A stretch of 64,000 bases of DNA from Bullera alba. Taxonomy: Eukaryota > Basidiomycota > Tremellomycetes > Tremellales > Bulleraceae. Shown here one piece after another: positions 1-11,195 of the stretch. Position 1 is the first letter of the stretch. Every line of letters starts with the position of its first letter. The notes beneath the pieces are model-generated. The model did not search any database, was not told the DNA's origin, and worked only from the letters and a program-made list of their open reading frames with translations. Location: assembly GCA_001600095.1 (NCBI GenBank), contig BCIX01000004.1, positions 1,306,586 to 1,370,585 of the forward strand, written 5' to 3'. The position numbers and the translations under genes are program-made.

Positions 1-2
1 CG

Positions 3-314
3 TACCCCATTCTCGAGAACCAAAAGGGCAATGTGGGCAGTGGATCCGGCAAAAAGGTCGCCGTGGAGGGCATGGTGGGCGGAGTGGGAATTGGGCAGTT
101 CGTGTTCACTGGCTGGCACGAGGTGGCAGATGAGGTCAAGGCGAAAGGAAGCAGAGGCTCGAAGAGCAAGAAGGAGGATGAGAGCGGTGACGAGGATGAT
201 GAGGAGGATAGTGATCTCGACGACGAGGAAGTTTGGGATGATCTTGCCGAGGTCGTAGACGAGAGCGACGAGGAGGAGGAGGTTCCAAAGACCAAGAAGA
301 AGTCGAGGCGTTAA
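3..314 (+). CDS. C-terminal fragment of an acidic, Lys-tailed protein (5' end outside window)
   Basis: An open frame runs from the window edge to a TAA at 312-314, giving about 103 residues; the start lies upstream of the window. The first 50 residues are Gly/Val-rich and ordered-looking (GMVGGVGIGQFVF, then TGWHEVADEV). The last 50 are very acidic (repeated DEDDEED, DESDEEEE) and end in a basic KKKSRR tail. Acidic runs followed by a basic end are common in nucleolar and ribosome-biogenesis proteins, but nothing here proves that role. I do not recognise the family. The frame is supported by strongly biased third positions and by the absence of a comparable competing frame. Confidence 0.6.
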   Translation, partial: YPILENQKGNVGSGSGKKVAVEGMVGGVGIGQFVFTGWHEVADEVKAKGSRGSKSKKEDESGDEDDEEDSDLDDEEVWDDLAEVVDESDEEEEVPKTKKKSRR

Positions 315-1251
315 ATATTGCGACCACTTGTGTTGGAGGCATTGCATACGGTAGACATACGGTAGTTTGACGGTAGTGCAAGGTTGGTGCAAGGCGAACT
401 GCGCCTGTATGTAAGGCCGCCAGCAGCAGTTGAGCACGTGACTTTTCTGGCGCGCGGTAGTGGGACGAGGTCACGTGGGACGAGGTCACGTGGGTGGCTT
501 GGCGGCTGCGATCGAAACCGGTTAAGGTTTGGGCCAGCTGGTGGAGGTCGTCCAGGCGTTTCCAGCTCTGTCCAGCTTTTCTCGGGCGGGCAGAGAGAGT
601 AGGGGCGAGCTCAGAGAGGCCATATGACGACGCAGCGTTCTATGAGACTGAAGAGGACTCGAGATGTGTATATGAGCAGAGTACGAGCACCCCAAGCAGT
701 CGAGGCCTGAGCGGGTCCGGAACCCCTACGATCTGATCAACAGCTATCTTGTGAGAAAGTCGCTCACTTATGGTCCTCCCATCGGGAACCTGGGGCCCAT
801 GGCTATCCAAAAGAGGTCAAGAATAGACCTCTGTGATCACTGAGTCTTGCCAAGAGTCTAGTGCATCTGTCTCCCGAAGCGCATCTGCCCCAGGGCTTAT
901 TCGGGTCCCCGCAGCTCTCCTCCTTCTTCTGACTGGTCGTGTGACGCCAGGAATCGTTCTTACTCAGAGTCCGATCAGCCGTGACCATTCTTGAAACACT
1001 GCGAGACGGGCCACTTGGGAACTTTTACTAGGCACCGCATGGGCTCATGGGCACGTGATCCCAGCAGGCCCTCGAGGCGATCAGACTCGATGGGGATAGG
1101 GAGCCAGGATATAAGGACTGAACCATGACTTGTTCACTCTCTCTTCTTCATCACGACCCTCTCACTTGTCAAAAGAGAGACTTAAGCCAACTCAGATACT
1201 CTGTCCCTGTCAACGGTCGACCAAAACCCGATAAAAGTCCAATTTTTCACC
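315..1251. promoter_or_regulatory. 937-bp intergenic region with four CACGTG boxes, upstream of the 1252 gene
   Basis: No convincing gene is seen. CACGTG (bHLH E-box, the class bound by Cbf1/Pho4/USF-type factors) occurs at 435-440, 472-477, 487-492 and 1052-1057. The second and third lie in a perfect 15-bp tandem duplication (461-475 and 476-490). A TATA-like ATATAAGG sits near 1109-1116, about 140 bp before the ATG at 1252. Short open frames here (for example at 494-736) lack splice or family support. Confidence 0.5.
461..490. repeat. Perfect 15-bp tandem duplication carrying CACGTG
   Basis: Two abutting identical 15-mers (tgggacgaggtcacg) at 461-475 and 476-490, followed by a further tggg. 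The duplication creates a second CACGTG box 15 bp from the first, so equivalent sites are spaced by about 1.4 helical turns. It looks like a recent slippage or repair duplication. Confidence 0.85.
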
Positions 1252-2157
1252 ATGTCCGACATCACGACCACCGCCAGACGCGCTCCGATGCCGTTTACCA
1301 CAGCTACATTCGCCCCGAGACACACTGTACCACTGGGCTTTGTGGACACGCGCGTCCTCACTCACCGCACCCTCGATCCCTTCCGCGATGCGGTGTTCTT
1401 CACCACCAGCAAAGTCAAGGCGAGCGCCAAATACAGCCGAATCACTTCCGCCATCAACGGCCAGATCGCTTCTCACAGCGCCGCCAACCCGTCCGCTCCC
1501 AGCGACACTGCCCTTAACCCCGCTGCGGATTGTACGAACGACAACAATATGTTGAGCCAAGAAGCGCTCTCTCTCTCCTCCTTGCAAATGTCACCTATCA
1601 CGATTCCAGTCGGACAATGCGGTAACCCTTCTCACAACGGCATATGTCGACAGATCGCCCATCTGGTTCGAGCCAACGACGACACGTACGTTCGAGCCGA
1701 ATTCAAGGACTGCGATGTCAACCAGGCCACTGGCCACGTCCGTATGGGATCAGGGGATTCCTTCGACAGCCTCACGCTCATGACCCCGCACGACCAACTA
1801 TCCATGTCGACCACCGCTCTCTCCATCGAGCTACGAAACGACCTGGACCCCGTCATTGTGGATACATTCGAGCCCATGGCCAAAACCCACATCGACCGCT
1901 TTAGGTCTGTCCACTCTCAAGACTGCGCCCCGGGCCGCTTCATCGTCCTGAGGGCCAATGAGCATGACAATGCTCCCCCGAGCACTCCGATCAGCTTCGA
2001 GGCGGATTCCGAGCTCGACATCGAGTTCAAAGACTCGTTTGACCTCTTCGCTCGTTACGCGTCGGACCCTACCTATGCCGACCCGTTCGAGACCAAAATC
2101 GACCTCGCGGAGGCCAACAAGAAGTTGGGGTTGTACCTCGATTCACGAGAGATTTAG
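1252..2157 (+). CDS. Unrecognised 301-residue protein, single exon
   Basis: An uninterrupted frame of 301 codons opens at an ATG in good context (caccATGtcc) and ends with TAG at 2155-2157. It is one of the few intronless genes here. The sequence has no transmembrane segment or signal peptide that I can see. The N-terminal 110 residues are Ser/Thr/Ala-rich, with a putative core from about residue 105 (SPITIPVGQCGNPSHNGICR). Cysteines are few (GQCGNPSHNGICR, KDCDVNQ, SQDCAP). The C-terminal third alternates acidic and hydrophobic residues (DSELDIEFKDSFDLFARYAS). I do not recognise the family. Upstream are a TATA-like box and a CACGTG box. A real gene is likely because codon bias is strong and the frame is long; the function is unknown. 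Confidence 0.7.
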   Translation: MSDITTTARRAPMPFTTATFAPRHTVPLGFVDTRVLTHRTLDPFRDAVFFTTSKVKASAKYSRITSAINGQIASHSAANPSAPSDTALNPAADCTNDNNMLSQEALSLSSLQMSPITIPVGQCGNPSHNGICRQIAHLVRANDDTYVRAEFKDCDVNQATGHVRMGSGDSFDSLTLMTPHDQLSMSTTALSIELRNDLDPVIVDTFEPMAKTHIDRFRSVHSQDCAPGRFIVLRANEHDNAPPSTPISFEADSELDIEFKDSFDLFARYASDPTYADPFETKIDLAEANKKLGLYLDSREI

Positions 2158-2346
2158 GGACCGGGATCCTGAACTCGCAGCATGTGCATCGTAGGCTCAT
2201 AACAGATCTCTACAGGGCATTCGTGTTGTACTGCCTTATCGTCGTTACTCAATTTCATGTATTGCATCTACTGTACAGGACAGTCATACTAGGCTTTCAT
2301 CCGAAGCCGCTTTTAAGACTCTCGGAGACAGGTACTTGATACACGT

Positions 2347-4522
2347 CTACTCTGCCCCTCCCCTCGGCCGCCATTGTCTCGCTGGACCAGGCCCTAACCG
2401 CCCGCCTCCGATTGAAGCACCTCTTCCTGCAAACCCAATTCTGAACATCGGCATTCCCCTTCCTCCTCCGTTGAAAGTCCCTTGAGTTTCCAGACCAGTC
2501 TGCGTCTGTGGCCAGTCCCCCGGCATCCCATGCCCTTCCGACGGGTCCGAATCTCGATGATCATCTCCCCCTTGTACGTCTTGCGATCCCGTCGAGATCG
2601 TTTCCGTGGATTTTACTCGAGGGTCTACCGACGGCTTGGCTCCACCTCTGCCGAGGACGAGTGCACCGGAATGATGTCCAGCGGCCGTTATTCCAAACAC
2701 GAAAGCCTCCCCCTCCCCCTCGTCCTCGTCGGTCGTCCGTTTGAAATTGACTTTGACGGGATTCTCCACCGCTGGACCAGTGTACCCCAGGCCCAGCTGC
2801 CCATAGTCGTTAGTGCCCCACGAGTACAAATCGCCAGTAGACGTCAAGGCGAGATTATGATAGTCGCCACATGCAACCTGAATGATTCGCTTGTCTCCAA
2901 GTGCGGCCTGCAGACCCTGTATATTCGTAGACTGAACTCCGGACATGGCAGTACGGCCTTCGGGCAATTTGGTGTGATAGATCGACGAGGAGGAGTATGT
3001 CGTCAAAGTGGTGTACTGCGCCGTGAGGTGGGTAATGGTAGGACCGGAAAAGTAAGGCAGCTAAAGTTCAGGCGTATTCAGCACCGGCGGAGTGAGCGAC
3101 TGCGCAGTGAGGCACTCACGTATTCCCACTCTGCGCTGGATTCGCCCTCCTTGACTCGGCGGTACCAAACCTCTCCGTTGGCCTTGAGGGCGATAATGCA
3201 ATCGAGTCCACTGGCAATCTTGACCACCTTCTGATCCAGCTCTTTCTGCTTCTCCGGCGTATTCTCATCGTACGCCTTCCAAACTTCAGTCCCAACATGT
3301 TCTACTTCTCCAGAGTCGTCTCCCAAATCCGGGCGTAATGACAGTCCTTCCAGCGTTGTGATAATATTGCCCACTGTGCCCCATTTCAGCCCTCGAGGAT
3401 CCGGTCGCTCGTCCTCCTCGTCCGATGGGTTTGAGCCGTCAGAGGTCCTTGAAACATCGTTGAGTTGATCGTCGGGGGTGAGAGCTCCTGTGTATTCCGC
3501 GGAGAAGGGGTACCAAACGTATATCTCCCCGTCGGCGGATAGACACGCCGAATGGCTCCAGCCAGTGGAAATCTGCTTGATGTGCTTGCGACTCGAGCCA
3601 GTGGCCGTGGGCGCCGTGAGAAGTGACGATGTGTGGTGATATGCCTAGATCTCGGTGTCAGAAGTAGTGACAGATATTTGCAGAGCTTGACTCACCCTTC
3701 CCCAGGCTTTGAGCTCCCATATCAGGTTATCCCGGTCCAAGACGAGTAAGTGATTTCTGCCGCTGCTTATCGATTCGGCCTGACACGGCAGCGGAATCTT
3801 CGAGGGCGTAGGGACTGGGCAGGCTGGTTCCGCCCAGCTAGCCGATCTGAAGGATATGATAGAGCCATCCAAAGTGCCTGGGCGATGGTCAGCCAACATT
3901 CCACATTGCTCGGAGGAGAATAACATACCCCAAACCCAAACACCGCCTTCGGCGTCTCTTGCTGTGAAGCTCCATCCGCCGCTCTGCAGCTCCACCAATC
4001 TCGCGTTCGACCTCTCTACCCGCTTGCCACTTCCGGCCAGGCCCACGGCGGCCGCCAGCGTCCGACCGAGGTTCTCGCTCCAGGTCTCGCCCCTTCCGCT
4101 CGAGAAAGGGGGATGCTCGGCTGGCGCATCGATAGAGTTCCTATGTCGTCTGATGACCTGGCCCCCGCTCATAACTTGATCACTTATGCCGAGCCGGTGT
4201 CTATCACTTGCTCCCCAGACAAAGAGCCGGGGCGAGTCCAACCCCAGGTACACCCTTTTCGACCATCCTGAGGATGAATCCGGCGGTGCAAGCGATGTCG
4301 GGGCGTATCGATGATCTCGCAAGGTCAGCCGGGCCCAAAGCGTTTCATCATTCTGGATAGAAGCGTTATTATCAGCGGGATGCCAGCAGGGAGGCAAGTG
4401 ATACTCACTGCTAGGGCGTGAAACTCTCTGTTGACTCTGGAGATGGTGAAGAGGTCTCGGGTCGATAGCTCTGGGAGCAGGTGGTCCAGGATTACTTCTG
4501 CCGGGAGATCGTTGAGGGACAT
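2347..4522 (-). CDS. F-box and RCC1-repeat protein (Saf1-like)
   Basis: Probably a substrate receptor of an SCF ubiquitin ligase. The first exon (4409-4522) encodes an F-box, MSLNDLPAEVILDHLLPELS, through RDLFTISRVNREFHALA. It is followed by an RCC1-type beta-propeller with repeats such as RLFVWGASDRHRLG, GVWVWG, GEIYVWYPF, GEVWYRR and DLYSWGTNDYGQLGLGY. The tail is Gly/Arg-rich (MFRIGFAGRG). Clear introns are GTGAGT at 4408 down to an acceptor before 4352, a 51-nt intron at 3878-3928, one after ELKAWGR near 3700, and one after EWEY near 3110. F-box plus RCC1 repeats is the architecture of yeast Saf1, which targets unprocessed vacuolar enzymes; that specific role is only inferred. The TAG is at 2347-2349, and the gene converges on the 1252 gene. 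Confidence 0.8.
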
Positions 4523-5079
4523 ACTGGGTGGATATCGTAAAGCACTGAGCAGGGTGATCGGGATTGTTGCATAGCCGTCGTACAGTGAGTAGTCGTAGAG
4601 TGTTAAGGCTTGGTCAACGCTCTCCTTTCACCAGCTCGACGGTGAGCAAGCTTCGCACCGTATCGCTGTTGCCCGAAGCCATTACGTCATGGGGGAGCGA
4701 GGTCGAGCGGAAGGCGCTTAGCTCTACCCAGCTTCTAAGCGCTATCCTTTGTTCCCGACAAACTCGGACTCGATTGCTCGGACATGACGTAACCGATGCC
4801 AAGATTCCGATTGAAGTGGCAAAGTGACAAACCGGTGTTGATCTCAGCGAACGTCTCGACACGCTTCACGGTCATACAACCCCGTCGCACTTCAAACAGG
4901 TATCGTCACAACTGTCACACTGGCAGCGACAGTTGACACTCGCTCCGAAAAGTGGTGACCCAAGAAGCGAGGCGATGCGACCTGTGTGAAAGACTTCGAC
5001 GCCATATATTTCGCTTCGGAAATTACTCTGACTGCTCGTTCACACTCGACTCGAATCGTTCAAGAGATCGCGGAACCCG
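4523..5079. promoter_or_regulatory. Divergent promoter between the F-box/RCC1 gene and the RTA1-like gene
   Basis: 557 bp with no gene seen. It holds a perfect 8-bp inverted repeat, CAACTGTC at 4909-4916 and GACAGTTG at 4928-4935 with an 11-bp spacer, about 145 bp before the RTA1-like ATG. This is a candidate dimeric-factor site. A TATA-like catATATtt lies near 5001-5010. Confidence 0.4.
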
Positions 5080-6550
5080 ATGAGCAGCTATAACGGACCA
5101 GTGAATCCCAATCCCAAAGATGGCGAGGCCAGTATCATCATCTACGGCTATGTCCCCTCTGACGCCCTGGCCATTGTCGCCGTCGTCACTTTCGCCATTA
5201 TACTCGCAGTGAATCTGTACTACCTGGTCAAAAGGAGGGGATACAGGAGCTTCCACGCCCTACTATGTGTTGGTTCGGTGAGCACACTTTCGAACTATGC
5301 CTATCCCTCTCTCAGGGTTATCTGGGGTTGGAATACTGGGAAACCCGGGAACCTGAATCACCGCTGACATACTTGTACTCTAGCTCATGGAAGTGGGCGG
5401 GTACGCTGCTCGAATCGCCTCGCACAAGAATCCCTTCGTTGTCGCGACCTTTGTGGCGCAGTACTTCCTCATCGTCGTGGTAAGCACGCCGATCTCACTC
5501 CTTCTGTATGTTCCAGCTGAAATGCTCCCCAGGCCCCTGTTCTCTTCACCGCTGCGATCTACCTCTCACTTTCGCTCGCCGTCAAGGGATTCTCCTGTGG
5601 CGACCAGATCCTCATACTGCGTCCGAAACTCGTCCTAGCCTGTAAGTCGGACTCTCCGTCGTAACTTGTTCCTCGTGAAAACTGACTGCTGCAGTTTTCA
5701 TCACCGCAGACGTAGTGACAAGTAAGTCAATGAGCTTGATCAAAGCCATTTCGAATTCTGCTGACGCCCTTACTTTAGCGATCATTCAAGTCGTCGGCGC
5801 GGCGCTCATTGGAGTTGCAGAGTCGGACAGAGTCAGCGGCGATGGCGACTCGCCCGTCACCCCGGAACAGGCTAATGACATCCTGCTCTCCGGTCTCGTC
5901 GTCCAGGTGGGCCAAAAGCTCCAGAATTCCTCTGCTCGACCACAAGCTGATTTCAACTTGCGCTTAGACCTCTTCCTTCTTGTGCTTCCTGACCATCCTC
6001 TGCATTGCAATATACAGAGCGACCAAGCCCGAGCTGCTTGTACATCTCGATTCACACCAGCAGAAACGCCTTCAGAGGCTTTTATACGTGATCATGGGAT
6101 CGTCAGACTTGATCCTCCTCCGTACGACATTCCGTCTCGCGGAGACTGCTCAGGGTGAGTGCCATCCTCGGCTGTACCCATCATATTCTTGGACGATCAC
6201 AATGACCTCGTTCGACATCACGGATGCTGATACCTCTGGTAGGCTTCTTTGGCTTTGCTAGCACGACAGAGTGGCTATTTGGGATTCTGGAGTACACACC
6301 CGTCATCATCGCGTTGATCCTATGGTCCATCTTCCCACCGTCGCATTTCATTCGTTCGTCAAGCACAAACGCTCCCACCACGCCAGACCGGGCTGCAGAC
6401 GAGATGACACAGGTCGACTCTGCCAGCGTAGGAGGACGGGATCGGTATGATGTGCAATTGGGTGGTGGGCTCGGGAAGAATGACAAGACCGATCCACGGG
6501 GCACGGGCAATGCCAGGCGTATTCCCGCAGTGGGCATGATGGCAGCTTAG
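5080..6550 (+). CDS. RTA1-like seven-transmembrane protein
   Basis: Member of the fungal RTA1 family (lipid-translocating exporter-like/7TM proteins such as Rta1 and Rsb1), expected in the plasma or other membranes and linked in yeasts to sterol-drug or sphingoid-base tolerance. Seven exons can be joined in phase. They give an N-terminal YGYVPSDALAIVAVVTF helix, LMEVGGYAARIASHKNPF (family E-xx-GY-xx-R signature), an APVLFTAAIYLSLS helix, RTTFRLAETAQG (the family's R-xx-(F/Y)R-xx-E motif) and a last helix EWLFGILEYTPVIIALILW. The C-terminal 60 residues are a polar cytosolic tail. The six introns are short; for example one starts at the GTGAGC after VGS near 5279 and the last ends at the TAG near 6242. 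The TAG is at 6548-6550. The substrate cannot be told from the sequence. Confidence 0.85.
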
Positions 6551-6778
6551 GCTGCTCTGGGCGGGAGAACACCAGGTGTCGTGAACTGTGGAGTGATGGG
6601 AGTCGAGGAAGGGAGACGGGCTGGGGCTGGAAGAAAATGAATATGGCCGTGCGGCCTGACTGGGCTTTACCCGTGTAGCGATTCACAAAGTGCAAGAGTC
6701 TGTTACGTCCGGATCAAAATTGAATTGCGTGTATCATCAAAGGACCCGTGTAATGGGATGCATCTACTTTCATGCTGT

Positions 6779-9700
6779 CTATAACTCTTCATGCTTTGGC
6801 GGGGCCGTCTCCTGAGGCTCCGCCGTTTCAGACTCTGACACCAGCGGCGACGCCTCTTCCTGCGGCTCAGCCGCGTCGGTCGAGTCGGGCACTGGTGACG
6901 ACGAGGCAGTACTGGGCTTCACGGGCCGTGGGGCTTTAGGCGTCTTCTTATTGATCAGCCTTAGGACCTAATGAAAGGGCGGGGATCAGCAGGAGGTCTT
7001 TCTCGAAGAAGACAAGTCGTCCAGGATGTCCGACAGTTGACGTCAGGGAAGTGAGGACACTCACTGTCATTTGCAGTTTCTTTCCCCGCTCGTTCAGGTC
7101 TTTACTGAAGATCACCGGATCTTTGGTCTTGTCCCCCTCCACGTCGATCTTTGCCTGAACCTCCATCAGACCGTCCATCCACTTTTCATTATCCTTCAAC
7201 ATCCCCTCGACCTCTTTGAGCTCTTCGTCCAAGTACTTCTTTGGCGCAACGGGCTTTTCCGGCGTAGCCTCTTTGAGAAGCTCCTCCGTGGCGGTATTGT
7301 TCTTGTGAGCCTCGACAAAGAATGCTCGAGCGGCAAACATTGCTTGTTGGAAATCTTCAATCGCCTTGCCGCGGGTTTGGAACTCGCTGAATCGGATCAC
7401 AATGGGTTCTTCGATTTTCCTAAACGGTGGAGTCAGCATCGCCCTTGCTCAAATAGACTAGTTGCCGGAAAAGGCGAGGGTCACTCACTCCAGTGTTGTC
7501 CGCTTCGACCTCAACTCCTTCTCGGCCGCACCTTCCGCATGCTCGTTCAACCATTCGAACGCCGACTCGAGGCCTTGGGTCAGAGCGGCCTTCTCGCTCG
7601 AGGTGGAGAACTCGTGAAGTGCCTTGTGCTCGGACTCCGGGTCGAGGTACGCTTTCAAACGGTACAGATACCCCTCCAGCAAATTCCTAGCCTCCTCCCT
7701 GGCCGATTTCGCCTTTTCGAAAGATGCAATCGAAGTGAGCCTGCCAGCCATCAGCTCCATCCTCGCACATGCCCTTCCGGATTGGATGGATAGCTCACCT
7801 GGCCATTGTGGTCCTCTTCTCCTCGCCCGTCATGGGCTTGATCCCGAGCGGCTTTTCTCTGAATTTGATCGCCTTCTTCTCCGCTTTGGGTTTGCTCTTG
7901 CTCGCGGCCTTGCTCTTGTCATCCACTTCCTCCTCGACTTCTGCGTTATCTGCCTTGTCCTTCTTCCCGAAAAGGCCCTTCAGGGTGTCCGCCACGCCGC
8001 CACTGCCAGCCTCTTTCTCCGGTGCGTTTGATACCACGACGGCGTTGGCGATGGCCAGGTGACCGCGCGAGTCGAGGCGGATAGTCACATTGATGGCGGG
8101 GTCAGAAGAAGTAAAGTTTGCGATTTGATTGTTGACATCCGTGAACTGAGCCGCCAAGATGGGTTTCCTGGACCACCGCAAGATCAGCTCATTGAAACCA
8201 TTGTGGGGTGAATGGTACCTTGACTCACCCGGCTTGAGCGAACTCCAGCTCGAAATCATCTTTGATGGGCAGAGAAACAGTCTTCCTTTCGCCCAACTTG
8301 GTTCCCTTGCTGAACAGCACCTCGCCATTCATTGTAAAATCCTCAGTGGCCTTTTCGATCACGTTCAGCGACTTCATCTTGAACAGCTTGCTCAGCCCGG
8401 CTCCATAGTATGCAGCACCTAACACAGCCGCCTCGTCCGTGTTGACATTCTGGGCGATTTTGTCGCTGTGCTTGTCGCCCAAAATCGTCTTGACGGCAGT
8501 CTGGACCATTGGCACCCGGGTGTTGCCCCCGAAGAAGATGACCGAGGCGAGGTCGTCTAGGGACAACTCGGCGTCCTTCAACGCTGCTGAGATGGGTGCG
8601 GCAAAGTATGGGCTCAAGGCGGCGATGGAGTCTTCCATGTCCGAACGGGAAACTCGGGATTTAAAGTCGATATCGTCGAACAGGGACTCGATCTAGAATG
8701 ACAGGGGTGTCAGAATGCGTCGTGCTGATTCTGCAGATGTTCTTTGTAGCAGCACTCACGTTGACGTTGCTCTCCTGGTTGGCGCTTAAAATATGTTTCA
8801 CCCTTGACGCTTCCTTGTTCAACTTTGCAATCGCCCGTTTGTCCTGAGCGACCTCCTTCTTGCCTGACTTCTTGATAAAGCTCTCCGTGAGGATCTTCTG
8901 CAGCGCGTGATCCAGATGGACCCCTCCGAGCTTCTCATGGCCCACTCCGAGGATCTCAATGTGTGTGGTGTTGATTGGCGTTTTCGTCTTGGCGGTAGGA
9001 TAATGCGACGTTTGGTAAAACGCGACGACTGTTGCAGTGGTGGACAATGCGCCCGAATCGTAGATCAAGTGGTATTCCTTATTTCCAACACCGGTTTCCA
9101 AGTTGAAGTCCGGGAATGACCGCGTCATGGCATAGTTCAATGCCACACCTGTACCCTCGCCAATCATCGCTAGGCAGGTGAGGCCTTGCAGCTCCAGCGC
9201 ATCTCGGTAGGCTTTACGTTGATACTGGTTCCACCAAGCGGGCACGGTGACGATGACCTGATTTATCGATTCCTTCTGGGCCAGATCCTCCGCCAAGCCG
9301 CGATAGTACGACAGCTGATGGGCTAGAAGGGATGAAGGGGACCATACTTCCGATTGAGACGATGGTTCCGGTTGGACGTGAGATGGTAGTTTTGGGTGAG
9401 GAAAAGTGACAGTGCCATCGGGCGAGACAGTGGGCGGAGTGGGGTATAGTGGGAGTTGGTGAACATCACTCGAGCCTATCAATGGTTTTATGTATGGGAA
9501 GTGGGTATCAGGAAACCGGGTAGCCTACCACATTGTTAGTATGGCTCATTTCCCCTCCTTGAAACAGGACGTCACGACAATGGGATTGAAGACATCTTTG
9601 TCAACTCACGGCCATTTTGCCCTCTTGGCCAAACACCCGATCATCCCGCTTCCATCCGACTACCGACTGAATCTTCCGCTTGCTATCCCTGTCCAAGACG

Positions 9701-9834
9701 ACATCTAGCGGAACGCCCGGTTTGACGAGGGACAACTTCGTAAACTCGGCTCCATAGTCTATCGCCAGTACAGCGGCCTGTATCGACGGCGCTAGCAAGA
9801 GCAGCACGAACGATATCAGAGATGTCGCACGCAT
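6779..9834 (-). CDS. LHS1: ER-lumenal Hsp70-like chaperone Lhs1/GRP170 (HYOU1 family)
   Basis: Large Hsp70 relative of the ER lumen that acts as nucleotide exchange factor and co-chaperone for Kar2/BiP in translocation and folding. The chosen start (9832-9834) gives a signal peptide, MRATSLISFVLLLLAPSIQA, directly before AVLAIDYGAEFTKLSLVKPG, the family's phosphate-1 motif. Further Hsp70 marks are VTVPAWWNQYQRKAYRDAL, DSGALSTTATVVAFY, GVHLDHALQKIL and FFGGNTRVPMVQTAV. A long acidic/basic linker (GKKDKADNAEVEEEVDD) precedes the helical C-domain, as in GRP170. The spliced C-terminus reads PPKHEEL before the TAG at 6779-6781, an HDEL-type ER-retrieval signal. Several introns interrupt it. An in-frame ATG 100 codons upstream is rejected because it would bury the signal peptide. 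Confidence 0.93.
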
Positions 9835-10206
9835 ATCGGGCGACCTGATAGCTGTCTTGGGGGCAGTTGAGAACGACCTCTTGGACGTGTTACGCCTCTT
9901 GGACGAACAAAATAGAAGTGTTGGACGTGGAGGTAGGACGTGGAGGGCGGTCGAAGCCAGCGAGGTGGAAAGCGGAGATGAGGGCATGTCCGGCGGCGTC
10001 TCGCACGGAGTTGAGCTTGACCTCCGTTCAAGATGAGGTGATCGCGTCGACGGCCTCCACTTTTGGGAATTCAAGATGACCGCTTGCTTTTTCAGCAACA
10101 ACACCCCATCCAGCATTGATAAGGCAAAGCAGGCTCTCACCAAGACTTCTCTATCCGTCTTATCATCCTCTAGAACACAACTACAGCCACTTCACCCACC
10201 GGTATC
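9835..10206. promoter_or_regulatory. Divergent promoter between LHS1 and the PAPS reductase gene
   Basis: 372 bp without a supported gene. I see no CACGTG box, although the gene on one side is in sulfur assimilation. A partial repeat ttggacgaac / ttggacgtggagg / taggacgtggagg (about 9898-9940) is present. Confidence 0.35.
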
Positions 10207-11195
10207 ATGTCCAACGACGCTAGCTCCAGCTCGGACGTCCTCACACCGCAATATACTCCGGAGCAGATCTCAGCTTTCAACAAGCAGCTAGATGGGAAGA
10301 CGCCCCAGGAGATCCTGACATGGGCTATTGACAACCTGGATGGATTATTCCAGACCACGGCTTTTGGCCTGTGAGCTGATCTTTCGACCAGTCGCAGGAT
10401 GACAAGCTGACCATATCTGTAGCACCGGCACTGCGGCTCTAGATATGATTTCGAAGATATCGCTAGATAGGGACGAAACGCATCTCGTGCCATTGGTGGG
10501 TGCAGCTTCCTCGCATTCTTCGAATTCGGACCAGCTGACCATTGCTGCCTCTCAGATATTCCTCGACACACTGCACCATTTCCCCGAGACGATCCAACTC
10601 GCACATACCGCCGCAGACAACTATCTCGCCCCACTACACATCTACACCCCACCAGGGGTGTCCAGCCCCAAGGAGTTCGCTTCAAAGTACGGTGACAAGC
10701 TTTGGGAGTCGGACGAAGCGTCGTACGATTACTTGGTCAAGGTGGAGCCCGGAGCCAGGGCATACAAGGAGTTGGGCGTCAGAGCGGTGATTACCGGTCG
10801 ACGAAGGAGTCAAGGCGCTGAGAGGGAGAATCTGGCCGTGTTGGAGGTCGATGAGAGAGGGTTGATCAAAGTCAATCCCCTGATCAGCTGGTCTTTCAAA
10901 GACGTCAAGGCATATGTGGACAAGGAGTAAGTCTAGCTAAGTCGTTCCCGGGGAGGAGGTAGGTCGAGCTGACTCTGGAATCAGGGGCGTCCCGTACAAC
11001 CCGCTATTGGACCAGGGATACCGGTCAATAGGGGATGTTCACTCGACAGCACCTCCAGACCCATCGCAAGCCAACTCGGACGCAGCGGAACGGTCGGGTA
11101 GATGGGCGGGGAAAAACAAGTCCGAGTGTGGATTGCATTCGAATTACTTCGACATGAAGAAGCGGTTCGAGGAGAAGGAGAAGGCTTCGTCGTAG
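10207..11195 (+). CDS. MET16: Phosphoadenylyl-sulfate (PAPS) reductase, thioredoxin-dependent
   Basis: Cytosolic enzyme of assimilatory sulfate reduction that reduces PAPS to sulfite and adenosine 3',5'-bisphosphate using thioredoxin. Four exons join cleanly: introns follow FGL (donor at 10371), the VPL codons near 10497, and DKE near 10928. The product shows FGLTGTAALDMI in the P-loop-like region, FLDTLHHFPETIQLA, ITGRRRSQG, and the family C-terminal block GYRSIGDVHST then ERSGRW..K.ECGLH. The catalytic Cys is in ECGLH. The CC pairs of the 4Fe-4S APS reductases are absent, which supports PAPS specificity. The N-terminus (about 30 polar residues) is unremarkable. The start ATG at 10207 follows a pyrimidine-rich leader. 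Confidence 0.93.

Noticed and set aside
7071..7793. 240-codon frame antisense to LHS1
   Set aside because: It is the complement of well-supported chaperone exons and introns; the sequence has no family features.
9835..10143. N-terminal extension of Lhs1
   Set aside because: It would place about 100 residues before an obvious signal peptide, which is incompatible with ER entry.
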